Both the position numbers and the translations under genes were made by a program. 24,878 nt of DNA from contig DASZMZ010000247.1 in assembly GCA_035551455.1 (NCBI GenBank), positions 1 through 24,878 of the forward strand, written 5' to 3'. Below the pieces are notes generated by a model, which was given only the letters and a program-made list of their open reading frames with translations, was not told the origin of the DNA and made no database searches. Within the stretch, counting starts at the first letter, position 1, and every line of letters starts with the position of its first letter. Positions 7,815-14,443 of the stretch are shown here, in pieces. Origin of the DNA: Sulfopaludibacter sp035551455 (GTDB lineage: Bacteria; Acidobacteriota; Terriglobia; Bryobacterales; Bryobacteraceae).

Positions 7815-7892
7815 TCAATAGCTAATTGTTGACTGGGGGGAAGTCAATGAAATAGTGTTGACTGGGGGAAAGTCAATAGTATATTGTTGACT
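7813..7892. repeat. Three tandem 29-bp units, each with a 22-bp inverted repeat
   Basis: Inverted repeats lie at 7813-7834, 7842-7863 and 7871-7892, exactly 29 nt apart. Each has perfect 6-bp arms AGTCAA and TTGACT around a 10-nt centre. The shared core is AGTCAAT-N7-TGTTGACT. The two 7-nt linkers are G-rich (GGGGGGA and GGGGGAA). The array fills the entire gap, from the TAG of the phosphoesterase gene to one base before the GTG of the SatD-like gene. The arrangement looks like a multi-site operator; the arms also resemble -35 hexamers (TTGACT). Binding by the downstream HTH protein is inference. Confidence 0.85.
7858..7885 (+). promoter_or_regulatory. Putative promoter inside the palindromic array
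   Basis: TTGACT (7858-7863) serves as a good -35, 16 nt before TATATT (7880-7885). Transcription would begin around 7892-7894, at or next to the GTG start, implying a leaderless or nearly leaderless mRNA. A weaker pair one unit upstream is TTGACT 7829-7834 with AATAGT 7851-7856, also 16 nt apart. The promoter is embedded in the repeats, so a bound repressor would block it. Confidence 0.5.
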
Positions 7893-7893
7893 G

Positions 7894-8547
7894 GTGGCTG
7901 GTAAACAAAAGTCGGCGACTGCCTATGTTGCGCTGATCGCGGATATGGTTTCCTCCCGTTCGCTCTCGGCTGCCCGGCGTTCGCGGGCGCAGAAAGAATT
8001 CACCGGCCTGGTGGACGGTCTGAATCGTCTTTACCGGAAGCAGCTGCGGGCGAAATTCGTGATCACTCTGGGCGACGAATTTCAGGCGCTGCTGAGCACC
8101 GCGGACGTGATTCCGAAAATCGTATGGGGGCTGGAGCATCATTTCACGGCGCGCGAGCTGCGACTGGGATTTGGCTATGGCCGAATCCACACCGCCATCC
8201 ACGAATACGCCATCAATGTGGATGGGCCGGCGCTGCACAACGCCCGGTCGGCCATCGAAAAGGCCAAAGACGGCGGACTGCGCGGCGGCGTTTTTGAAGG
8301 CTTCGGACCGGACCGGGACGCCACGCTGAACGGCCTGGCTCGCGTGCTGCATCACCAGAGGGTTTCGTGGTCGTCGCGCCAGAGGGAGGTGGTGGCGCTG
8401 CTGCACGAGGGCCGGAAGGGAATCGAAGCCGCGGCCGATCTCGGCATCACCAAACAAGCGGTCTCGCGCTACGCCGCGCTGGCCGGGTGGGAAGCATACA
8501 GGGAAGGAGAGGAGGGCTGGACCGCGGCCCTGCGCACGCTCCAATGA
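7894..8547 (+). CDS. SatD-like protein with C-terminal helix-turn-helix
   Basis: The 217-residue product resembles the SatD family (named from the Streptococcus satCDE acid-tolerance operon), beginning almost at once with AYVALIADMVSSRSL (10-24). Further blocks are FVITLGDEFQALL (55-67), LRLGFGYGRIHTAI (89-102) and NVDGPALHNARSAIEKAK (108-125). Residues about 164-198 form a helix-turn-helix: HEGRKGIEAAADLGITKQAV, then SRYAALAGW. The upstream in-frame stop at 7888 leaves only CTG 7891 or GTG 7894 as starts, and neither has a Shine-Dalgarno. Its stop overlaps the next start as ATGA, so it is coupled to the DUF3307 gene. The order of conserved blocks recalls class III nucleotide cyclases (Asp17 and Asp61 in metal-ligand-like positions), but activity is inference. 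It probably binds the array directly upstream. Confidence 0.78.
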   Translation: MAGKQKSATAYVALIADMVSSRSLSAARRSRAQKEFTGLVDGLNRLYRKQLRAKFVITLGDEFQALLSTADVIPKIVWGLEHHFTARELRLGFGYGRIHTAIHEYAINVDGPALHNARSAIEKAKDGGLRGGVFEGFGPDRDATLNGLARVLHHQRVSWSSRQREVVALLHEGRKGIEAAADLGITKQAVSRYAALAGWEAYREGEEGWTAALRTLQ

Positions 8548-9320
8548 CCTCGCTGCTCTTTGCGACGACCCTGCTGATCTGGCATGCCGCCAATTATTTG
8601 CTGAGCGCGGACCCTATCTCCGACGACCGGCGCCATTCTTCGCCGCCCCCTGTACGGTGCCTGATCTGGTTCACCGCGCGGGCGCTGGTAGCGGCGGCGC
8701 TCATTGCGGTGCTGACGCGTCCTTCCGGCGTCTGGCTGGCAGTGAGCATGTTCGCGGGATGCTTCCTGCTGCCCGTGGCCCGGTGGCTCTGGGTGCCTTC
8801 CGCGTACCTGGCGGAGCTGGAAATCATCGGCAATGGCGCATTCGCGGCCATCGCCTGTTTTCTGATCGGCCACTTCGGACTGGAAATCGGGCCGTTCGTT
8901 CATGCGGCGCCGTGGGCTGCCGGGTACGTGTTCTCGGCGGCGCTCGTGATTTTCGTAGTGCGGGGCGGAACTTATATTGTGCGGGGCGTACTGAATCGCG
9001 CCGGCACCATGCCTCCGCCTCGCTGGCAACAGGCTCCCGGCATTGCTCCGGACGCCGCGGTGGATCTGCAGCGCGCCTTGCCTGTGGATACGGTGGAACT
9101 CAATCACGGCCGGCTGATCGGCAATGTCGAACGCATCATTCTGGTGTTGTTCATCGCCAATGGTCAGTACACGGCGCTGGGCTTTTTCTTCGCAGCCAAA
9201 GGACTGATTCGGTCCAAAGACGTGGAACGGCGCGCCTGGGCCGACTACCTCATCCTGGGCTCTCTCACCAGCTTTCTGGTGGCTGTAGCGGTGGGCTTAC
9301 TGGTCCGGGCGGCGTTGTAG
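8544..9320 (+). CDS. DUF3307 (SatE-like) multi-pass membrane protein
   Basis: The 258-residue product is an inner-membrane protein with hydrophobic segments at about 2-20, 40-58, 62-80, 95-111, 124-145, 195-216 and 236-256. The C-terminal half carries the part I recognise as DUF3307: GRLIGNVERIILVLFIANGQ (189-208), ALGFFFAAKGLIR, then DYLILGSLTSFLVAVAVGL. A polar loop (about 152-190) precedes it. The start ATG overlaps the stop of the SatD-like gene (ATGA), and the two families occur together elsewhere as SatD/SatE, which strengthens both calls. Function is unknown; it may be the membrane partner or output of the upstream regulator. Confidence 0.78.
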   Translation: MTSLLFATTLLIWHAANYLLSADPISDDRRHSSPPPVRCLIWFTARALVAAALIAVLTRPSGVWLAVSMFAGCFLLPVARWLWVPSAYLAELEIIGNGAFAAIACFLIGHFGLEIGPFVHAAPWAAGYVFSAALVIFVVRGGTYIVRGVLNRAGTMPPPRWQQAPGIAPDAAVDLQRALPVDTVELNHGRLIGNVERIILVLFIANGQYTALGFFFAAKGLIRSKDVERRAWADYLILGSLTSFLVAVAVGLLVRAAL

Positions 9321-9453
9321 CAGCCGTATTAAAACTACCGGCAGCGAATTCAACACGGACACGGAGGAAGCACGGAGGCCCTTGGCTGCAATGGATAGGC
9401 AACTCGGTCAAAGCGAGTTACCGAGAGATTTTTTCACCGCCGAGTTGCCGAGA
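9321..9453. other. Convergent gap with short direct and inverted repeats
   Basis: No gene is visible. The stretch holds a short CACGGA-type direct repeat (about 9354-9378) and a hairpin AACTCG-N7-CGAGTT (9401-9419), with related CGAGTT sequence again near 9442. It has no U tract, so I do not call a terminator. Confidence 0.4.
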
Positions 9454-10602
9454 CTAGACCCACAATATAGGCTGGCGGACGGGCCAATTGCGGAGGACTT
9501 CTTCCACGGTGGGGTCGCCATCCAGTTTGCGCCACAAGGACAGATACTCGGGCCTGCCCAGGGCGAGTCCCGCGAAGAGCAGGCTGGGCTGCCGCACCGG
9601 CCATTGATCGAAGTACATCACATCGGGTTTGAGCGGCCACTTCTTCTTATCCAGAATGAAGGGGTACATGTACGCCACGGCTTTCGCCGGACCGCGACCG
9701 TCGGGGAGTTGCCACCTCCACAGGCTGTCCGATTTGGTGGACAGCGTCTGCGTCAGAATCGCAAAGGCATCCAGATTGAAGAGCGAATATCCGTAGGGTT
9801 TGGTGCGGCGCAGTTCTTCCGGGAAACTGCCGTCGGCGGCTTCCTGATTCGGCATCAGCACCGTCTTGTACCGATCCATGCAATAGGCCGTCAGTTCCGC
9901 ATTTCCCGTCAATTGCGCGAAGGCGGCCACTTGCGTCACCCAGCATGTGCCGTGATTGTTCTTCGCGTCGCGTTCCTGAATGCCGTTCTTGCTGGTGGTC
10001 ATCCACTGCGAATATTCGGCGAACCATTTCTTCACCCCGGCCATGGTGGTCGCCGGCAGATCGATCTGCGATGCCGCCCGCGCCGGTTCCACCAGATGGA
10101 GCGTGTCGATGATTCCCGTGCCGCGGCCCGTGAAGCGGCCCTGGATGGCCTGCGCGTATTCCAGATTGGGATTCATGCGAGTGGCTTCGTCGACGAACCA
10201 GGCCCGCAGGTGCCTGGCCGCGTGGTCGGCATACTTGCGCTCGCGCGTCAATTTGTATGCCGCGGCGCAGGCCGGCACAATCAGGCTCATGCGGATCATG
10301 GCCTTGCGATGCTCCACGAAATTATTGGGATTGGTCTCGCCGTCGCGCTGAATGTAAGGACCGCCGGGATTTTTCGGGTCGGGCCACCAGTAATCGCCCT
10401 CGGAGAAGAAGTCGTGTTTGCCGCCCGTGCTGCGCGGCGAACTCGCGGAGGTGACCGTCACTGGCTGCTCCGCCAGATACTTCTGCGCCGCCCGGAGGAC
10501 GCGCGGACGTTCGATCGCCGTCAGGTCGAACTGCTCGGCGGCAGCGGCCCAACGGAGGGCCGGCGCGGCCAAGGTAGCTTGCAGAAATCTACGTCTTTGC
10601 AT
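9454..10602 (-). CDS. Alginate-lyase-family (PL5-like) polysaccharide lyase, exported
   Basis: The 382-residue product has a leader with clustered arginines (MQRRRFLQATLAAPALRWAAAA), possibly Tat. The family's substrate-binding stretch DYWWPDPKNPGGPYIQRDGE lies at 70-89, followed by NPNNF. A catalytic-type Asn-His pair (NNHG, Asn216/His217) and Tyr272 in PYGYSLFN match the Asn/His/Tyr set of A1-III/PL5 lyases that cut mannuronate-containing chains by beta-elimination. The all-alpha toroid expected for this fold fits the helix-rich remainder. The actual substrate could be another uronic-acid polymer. TAAAAT at 10617-10612 lies 9 nt before the ATG and there is no Shine-Dalgarno. The gene is divergent from the 804-residue secreted protein. 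Confidence 0.85.
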   Translation of the reverse strand: MQRRRFLQATLAAPALRWAAAAEQFDLTAIERPRVLRAAQKYLAEQPVTVTSASSPRSTGGKHDFFSEGDYWWPDPKNPGGPYIQRDGETNPNNFVEHRKAMIRMSLIVPACAAAYKLTRERKYADHAARHLRAWFVDEATRMNPNLEYAQAIQGRFTGRGTGIIDTLHLVEPARAASQIDLPATTMAGVKKWFAEYSQWMTTSKNGIQERDAKNNHGTCWVTQVAAFAQLTGNAELTAYCMDRYKTVLMPNQEAADGSFPEELRRTKPYGYSLFNLDAFAILTQTLSTKSDSLWRWQLPDGRGPAKAVAYMYPFILDKKKWPLKPDVMYFDQWPVRQPSLLFAGLALGRPEYLSLWRKLDGDPTVEEVLRNWPVRQPILWV

Positions 10603-10611
10603 GGAAGGACT

Positions 10612-10617
10612 ATTTTA
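10612..10617 (-). promoter_or_regulatory. Possible -10 box for the lyase gene
   Basis: TAAAAT on the minus strand sits 9 nt before the ATG at 10602, with AGTCCTTCC between and no ribosome binding site. That spacing would place the transcript start at or beside the start codon. No clear -35 is seen. Confidence 0.35.
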
Positions 10618-10668
10618 GCGTTGTGCAGTAGCCGGGAACATGCGCACCCTTCCGGCGTCCAATTGCAC

Positions 10669-13083
10669 ATGAGGCTGGCACTGATTTTTGCACCGATCGT
10701 TGCACCGATCGTTGCACCGATCTTTGCACCGATCTTTGCACTTGCGATGGTTGCACCTTCGGCATCCACATTCGAGGAGCGCCATCAGTCCGCCGCCGCC
10801 CGGAATCCCGCCGATCTGCTCTTCGTTCTCCATACCGCAGGCAAGCAGACCGCATTCCATCAGGGCGAGAGGATTCCGATTGTCTTGGCTTTCTCCAGCA
10901 GTTCCACGGATAAGTACAAACTCGACAGCGCCACGTACGACCGCAGCGGCCGGCTCCGATCGGAAGAATACGTCCTGGATCGCGACGACGCGCCCGATCC
11001 GCTTGCCGATTATTTCGGCTCCGGCGTGATCGGCGGAATGGCCGGTGGAATCCGCGGGATGCCGGTGCTTGGGCCCGAACCAGTTGATGTGGAACTGAGC
11101 CTGAACGATTGGTTTCGCTTCGATCGGCCGGGCCACTACCGCGTCTTCGTCAAATCCCGTCGCATCACCCGAGAGGCGCTGCCGGGCGAAACCACGGACG
11201 GCCACCTGGTGGGGGTTGTGCCTGTCTCCAACATTTTGGAGTTTGACATTCTCCCGGCCGACGCGGCTTGGGAGGCCGCAAAGCTCGCCGGGATTCAGGG
11301 CGTGTTCGACACTCCCGGGTCGGCCGGCGAGAAGCCACCCAAAGGTATCGGCGTGCCCTACCAGGCAGAGACGGCCGAGTACCGCCGCGCCGTTCAGGAA
11401 CTCAGCTATCTCGGCACTACCGGGGCCGTGCGCCTCATTCTGGTCCGCGCTCGCATGGAAGAGGGCCAGATCGACTCCTTGGGTCTGATTCGTTCGCCGC
11501 ATCGCGCCTTTGTTGAAGCTGAGTTGGATCGGTTCCTGACCGATCCGGAGACTGTGATTACGCAGTGGGACGTCCGCCTCCGCGCCTTGCTCGATTACGT
11601 CAAGAAGTATCCCGAGCCCGCGCTGCCGCTGAGCGACGCGGCGGCCATGCCCACGGATTGGGGCAAAATTCGCCGCATCCTCGAACCGCGTCAGGCTGAA
11701 TTCGAGGCGATGGTGAAGGCTCGCGCCGTGGCGCTGATCCCTGCCGTCGCGCGCAAATCCGGCCAGGCTCGTGAGTCCTCGGCGGAAGCTATGGCTGCTC
11801 TTGCGCCGGAAAGCGCAAAGGCAGCCCTCCTGGTTCCACCCGACGATTTCGGGATGTCGCGCGCCGACCTGATTGCACGGTTTCCGCAACTTCCCGCCAA
11901 ATGGCAAGCCGAGTTACTCGGCAAAAAATGGGCTCTCGTGCGTGGACCGGAGATGGTCGATGTGTTGCTGAACTTCATTCGCAATTACCCCGCGGAGGCG
12001 CCTGAAATGTCGACGGCCTACAACCTCTGGCATGGAGCGTCGAACCTTCCGGAAAGCGCTCTCGCCCGGATCGATCAATTGTCACCCGAAGCGGCGCGTC
12101 GGGTTCTGCTCGCGGATGTCGCGAGTGCGACGCCGAGATTCGCTGCTTACGCCATGCTCAAACTGGAACCGCAGAGTTTTTCAAGCGCCGATGCCACGTT
12201 CAAAAGCAGTCTTGAAGCCCATCGGGATACTGCGATGCCACTGATCGCCCACTTCGGTAGCACTGCTCTGATAGAAGCGGTACACGACCGCTTTCCACAT
12301 CCTGAAACATTGCCCTGTGCCATGGAAGAGCCGGTGCTTCTCTACTTCCTTCGCATCAGCCCGGAAGAAGGCGCACGCCTGTTGAAGCAATCGATGGCGG
12401 CACGAGAACGGCGCGGCTGTTACCGTGTGTTGCTGGGCGGCTTGTCCTCCCGCTTGTGGAACGGGGCCTTCGAGAAGCAGTCCCTTGCCTCACTCGACGA
12501 TCCCGATCCCGAAGTGGCTGCATCCGCCGCGCAGGCCCTGGCCGCGCGTGGAAGTGCCGCTGTGGAACCGCTGCTCTGGCGACGATTGGAACAATGGTCG
12601 GAGAAATGGAGGGGCAAAGCCGCCGATCTGCGGAGTAACCCTATTACGGGCACCGGTCCCAACGGGGGTGACGACAACCTCGGCAGCGCATTGAACGACG
12701 CGATCTCTTCCGCCACTGCCTGGCTCCTGGACGAGCCCCGAAAAAGGCGGCTCGTCGCTCTCTGCATTGACGATGTGTGCCGGCAGCGCTGGGATGCTCC
12801 GCATTCCGGTCCTATTACCGTGAAGGCCGCTAACGGCGGAGCGATATACGGGCTCAAGTTTCAGGTGGACGATTATCAGGCCGCTACGCTGGATGCGGTG
12901 CGCGCGAAGTTGACGCAATATCCCACCGGCACCCGGTTTCAGTGGTGCGCGGCTCCGGATAACGACCCGTTCGATCAATTTATTCCAGAAGAAAAGGGCG
13001 AGATGTATGCGAGCCTGGTGCAGTTTCTTGCAGCGCGGGGCATGACGCTCGCGGCGTACAAGCCGGACGCCTGCCAGTTTTAG
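10669..13083 (+). CDS. Large secreted protein with HEAT-like segment, acidobacterial type
   Basis: The 804-residue product has a repetitive signal peptide (see the 12-bp repeat) ending near MVAPSAS. Residues about 35-215 form a beta-rich domain (HQGERIPIVLAFSSSSTDKY, SATYDRSGRL, DPLADYF, LNDWFRFDRPGHYRVFVKSR, SNILEFDILP). I associate this pattern with large secreted proteins of Solibacter-like genomes, without a known function. The rest is mainly helical. A HEAT-like block (SLDDPDPEVAASAAQALAAR) lies about 150 residues from the end, and a Cys-containing C-terminal part follows (CIDDVCRQRW, FQWCAAPDND). The frame is open far upstream, but that part is antisense to the lyase gene; ATG 10669 is the first ATG giving an export signal. 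Its TAG stop overlaps the nagA stop on the other strand. Confidence 0.8.
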   Translation: MRLALIFAPIVAPIVAPIFAPIFALAMVAPSASTFEERHQSAAARNPADLLFVLHTAGKQTAFHQGERIPIVLAFSSSSTDKYKLDSATYDRSGRLRSEEYVLDRDDAPDPLADYFGSGVIGGMAGGIRGMPVLGPEPVDVELSLNDWFRFDRPGHYRVFVKSRRITREALPGETTDGHLVGVVPVSNILEFDILPADAAWEAAKLAGIQGVFDTPGSAGEKPPKGIGVPYQAETAEYRRAVQELSYLGTTGAVRLILVRARMEEGQIDSLGLIRSPHRAFVEAELDRFLTDPETVITQWDVRLRALLDYVKKYPEPALPLSDAAAMPTDWGKIRRILEPRQAEFEAMVKARAVALIPAVARKSGQARESSAEAMAALAPESAKAALLVPPDDFGMSRADLIARFPQLPAKWQAELLGKKWALVRGPEMVDVLLNFIRNYPAEAPEMSTAYNLWHGASNLPESALARIDQLSPEAARRVLLADVASATPRFAAYAMLKLEPQSFSSADATFKSSLEAHRDTAMPLIAHFGSTALIEAVHDRFPHPETLPCAMEEPVLLYFLRISPEEGARLLKQSMAARERRGCYRVLLGGLSSRLWNGAFEKQSLASLDDPDPEVAASAAQALAARGSAAVEPLLWRRLEQWSEKWRGKAADLRSNPITGTGPNGGDDNLGSALNDAISSATAWLLDEPRKRRLVALCIDDVCRQRWDAPHSGPITVKAANGGAIYGLKFQVDDYQAATLDAVRAKLTQYPTGTRFQWCAAPDNDPFDQFIPEEKGEMYASLVQFLAARGMTLAAYKPDACQF
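10687..10741 (+). repeat. 12-bp tandem repeat inside a signal peptide
   Basis: Four full copies of KTTGCACCGATC (K = T or G at the first base) plus 7 bases of a fifth. The unit is in frame and encodes a (F/V)-A-P-I repeat making up the hydrophobic core of the secreted protein's signal peptide. Copy-number change by replication slippage would alter core length by four residues at a time without a frameshift. Confidence 0.9.
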
Positions 13084-14216
13084 TCCGCCGCGAAGACGCG
13101 CTGCCCGGAGATCCAGACTTGCGCCACCGCGATCCGGCCCGCGTCGTAGCGGAATTGCACCAGGTCGGCACGATCGCCCGGCGCGACTCCCGCCGCGCGG
13201 CCGGCCACCTTGCCGGCGCGTGCCGCGTTAACGGTCGCCATGCGAACCGCATCGCCGAGCGCGAGTCCGGCGAGCCGCATCAGGTTCTCGATTCCGCGGT
13301 CCATGCGGAGCGCGCTGCCTGCCAGACGCTCCTGTCCGGCCAGCACCACGCGGCCGTCTTCCCGCAAATCCACCGGCTGATCGGCGATGTAGTAGCGACC
13401 CGGCGCCGCCGCTGCCGGAGGCGCTGCATCGGTCACGAGTACCGACCGGTCAACGGTCTTCGCACGGACGGCCACTTTCAGAAAGGCCGCATCCAGGTGG
13501 ATGCCGTCCACAATGAAATCCGCCATCAGACGGTCTTCAGCGAGTTGATCCCAAATGTAGTTGGGATGGCGCCGCATCACGCCATGCGCCCCATTGCCTA
13601 AATGGGTGGAGAGCGTGGCGCCGGCGCTCACGGCGTCGGCAATTTGCGCCGAGGTTGCCTGCGTGTGGCCAATCGATACGACCACGCCCTGCGACGTCAC
13701 CTCTTCGATGAAGCGCGGCGCTTCCGGCCATTCCGGCGCGAGCGTCACGATGCGTACGCGGCCGGCCGCCGCGTCCTGCCAGCGACGGTACTCGTCAAGG
13801 TCGGGCTTGCGCACCCACTGTTTCGGATGCGCCCCGCGCGGACCTTCTTCCGGCGAGATGAACGGACCTTCGACGTGGAATCCCTCCATTGCCTCGCCGT
13901 TCGGGAGCGCCTCTCGCGCGGCTGCCAGATTGCGCAGCGACGCAGTCATGGAATCCGGTGCGCCGGTGATCACGGTCGGATAGAATCGCGTGACTCCAGT
14001 GGAAAAGAGCGTGTGCAGCGACCGCTCGATCTCGGCATGCGGGGTGGCGGCGTTGTTGTAGTCCACTCCGGCGAAGCCGTTCACCTGCAAATCGATCCAA
14101 CCGGGAGCGAGGTAAAGGTCGGTGGGTTGCTCCGACGCAGTCACCGTTTCGATCACATCGTGAAACGCCACTTCGAGAATGGCGCCAGTGGCGGGATTTC
14201 GTCCAAAACAATTCAT
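13080..14216 (-). CDS. nagA: N-acetylglucosamine-6-phosphate deacetylase
   Basis: The 378-residue cytoplasmic enzyme converts GlcNAc-6-phosphate to glucosamine-6-phosphate and acetate in amino-sugar and peptidoglycan recycling. The amidohydrolase landmarks are in order: PGWIDLQVNGFAG (38-50), HVEGPFIS with metal ligand Glu116, RGAHPKQ (128-133), GHT with His184, STHLGNGAHG with His205, VDGIHLD (236-242), and VTDA with catalytic Asp263. Length is normal. The gene ends in a convergent overlap of 4 bp with the secreted-protein gene. It starts 227 bp downstream of ilvE, behind an inverted repeat that may be its operator. No nagB or PTS gene is present in the window. Confidence 0.93.
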   Translation of the reverse strand: MNCFGRNPATGAILEVAFHDVIETVTASEQPTDLYLAPGWIDLQVNGFAGVDYNNAATPHAEIERSLHTLFSTGVTRFYPTVITGAPDSMTASLRNLAAAREALPNGEAMEGFHVEGPFISPEEGPRGAHPKQWVRKPDLDEYRRWQDAAAGRVRIVTLAPEWPEAPRFIEEVTSQGVVVSIGHTQATSAQIADAVSAGATLSTHLGNGAHGVMRRHPNYIWDQLAEDRLMADFIVDGIHLDAAFLKVAVRAKTVDRSVLVTDAAPPAAAAPGRYYIADQPVDLREDGRVVLAGQERLAGSALRMDRGIENLMRLAGLALGDAVRMATVNAARAGKVAGRAAGVAPGDRADLVQFRYDAGRIAVAQVWISGQRVFAAD

Positions 14217-14260
14217 GGCGGCGCCGATTTATTCACAAGTTTGCCACACGCACTTCGCCG

Positions 14261-14286
14261 TAAGTGCATAAGATCGCTTGCACTTA
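14261..14286. promoter_or_regulatory. Inverted repeat upstream of nagA, possible operator
   Basis: A perfect 8-bp palindrome, TAAGTGCA-N10-TGCACTTA, centred about 57 nt upstream of the nagA start. A further half site GCACTT at 14250-14255 pairs with the left arm. The symmetry and position suit a dimeric regulator site; the regulator is not identifiable here. Confidence 0.45.
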
Positions 14287-14363
14287 AAATTGTTGAAAAG
14301 CGGGGGCGAAATGGATTGAGTGCTGGCATTGCGCGCGTGCTCGCGCTACAAAGGGAAAGTCCA

Positions 14364-14411
14364 TTAGGCGGCTGCGCAGCCGGGGTGGCAAATCTCGGGG
14401 GAGGTAGTCAT
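14364..14411 (-). CDS. Possible 15-residue small ORF between ilvE and nagA
   Basis: ATG at 14411 opens MTTSPEICHPGCAAA then TAA. AGGAGG lies upstream (14431-14426), but its 14-nt spacing is longer than normal. The last codons coincide with a 14-bp perfect palindrome (14369-14382). It may be chance; listed because the AGGAGG is the clearest such motif in the gap and the peptide has two cysteines. Confidence 0.15.
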   Translation of the reverse strand: MTTSPEICHPGCAAA

Positions 14412-14443
14412 TTTGGTTGCGCAGGCCTCCTGTATGGGCAATC

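Noticed and set aside
7813..7892. CRISPR array
   Set aside because: Only three units. The conserved parts are palindromic arms and the linkers are 7 nt and nearly identical, with no spacer-length unique sequence and no cas genes.
9382..10668. Long open stretch upstream of, and in frame with, the 804-aa protein
   Set aside because: It is antisense to the well-supported lyase gene, and the predicted residues have no family resemblance or export signal. The signal peptide begins at 10669.
14369..14382. 14-bp perfect palindrome after ilvE as a terminator
   Set aside because: No loop and no T run follow on the minus strand.
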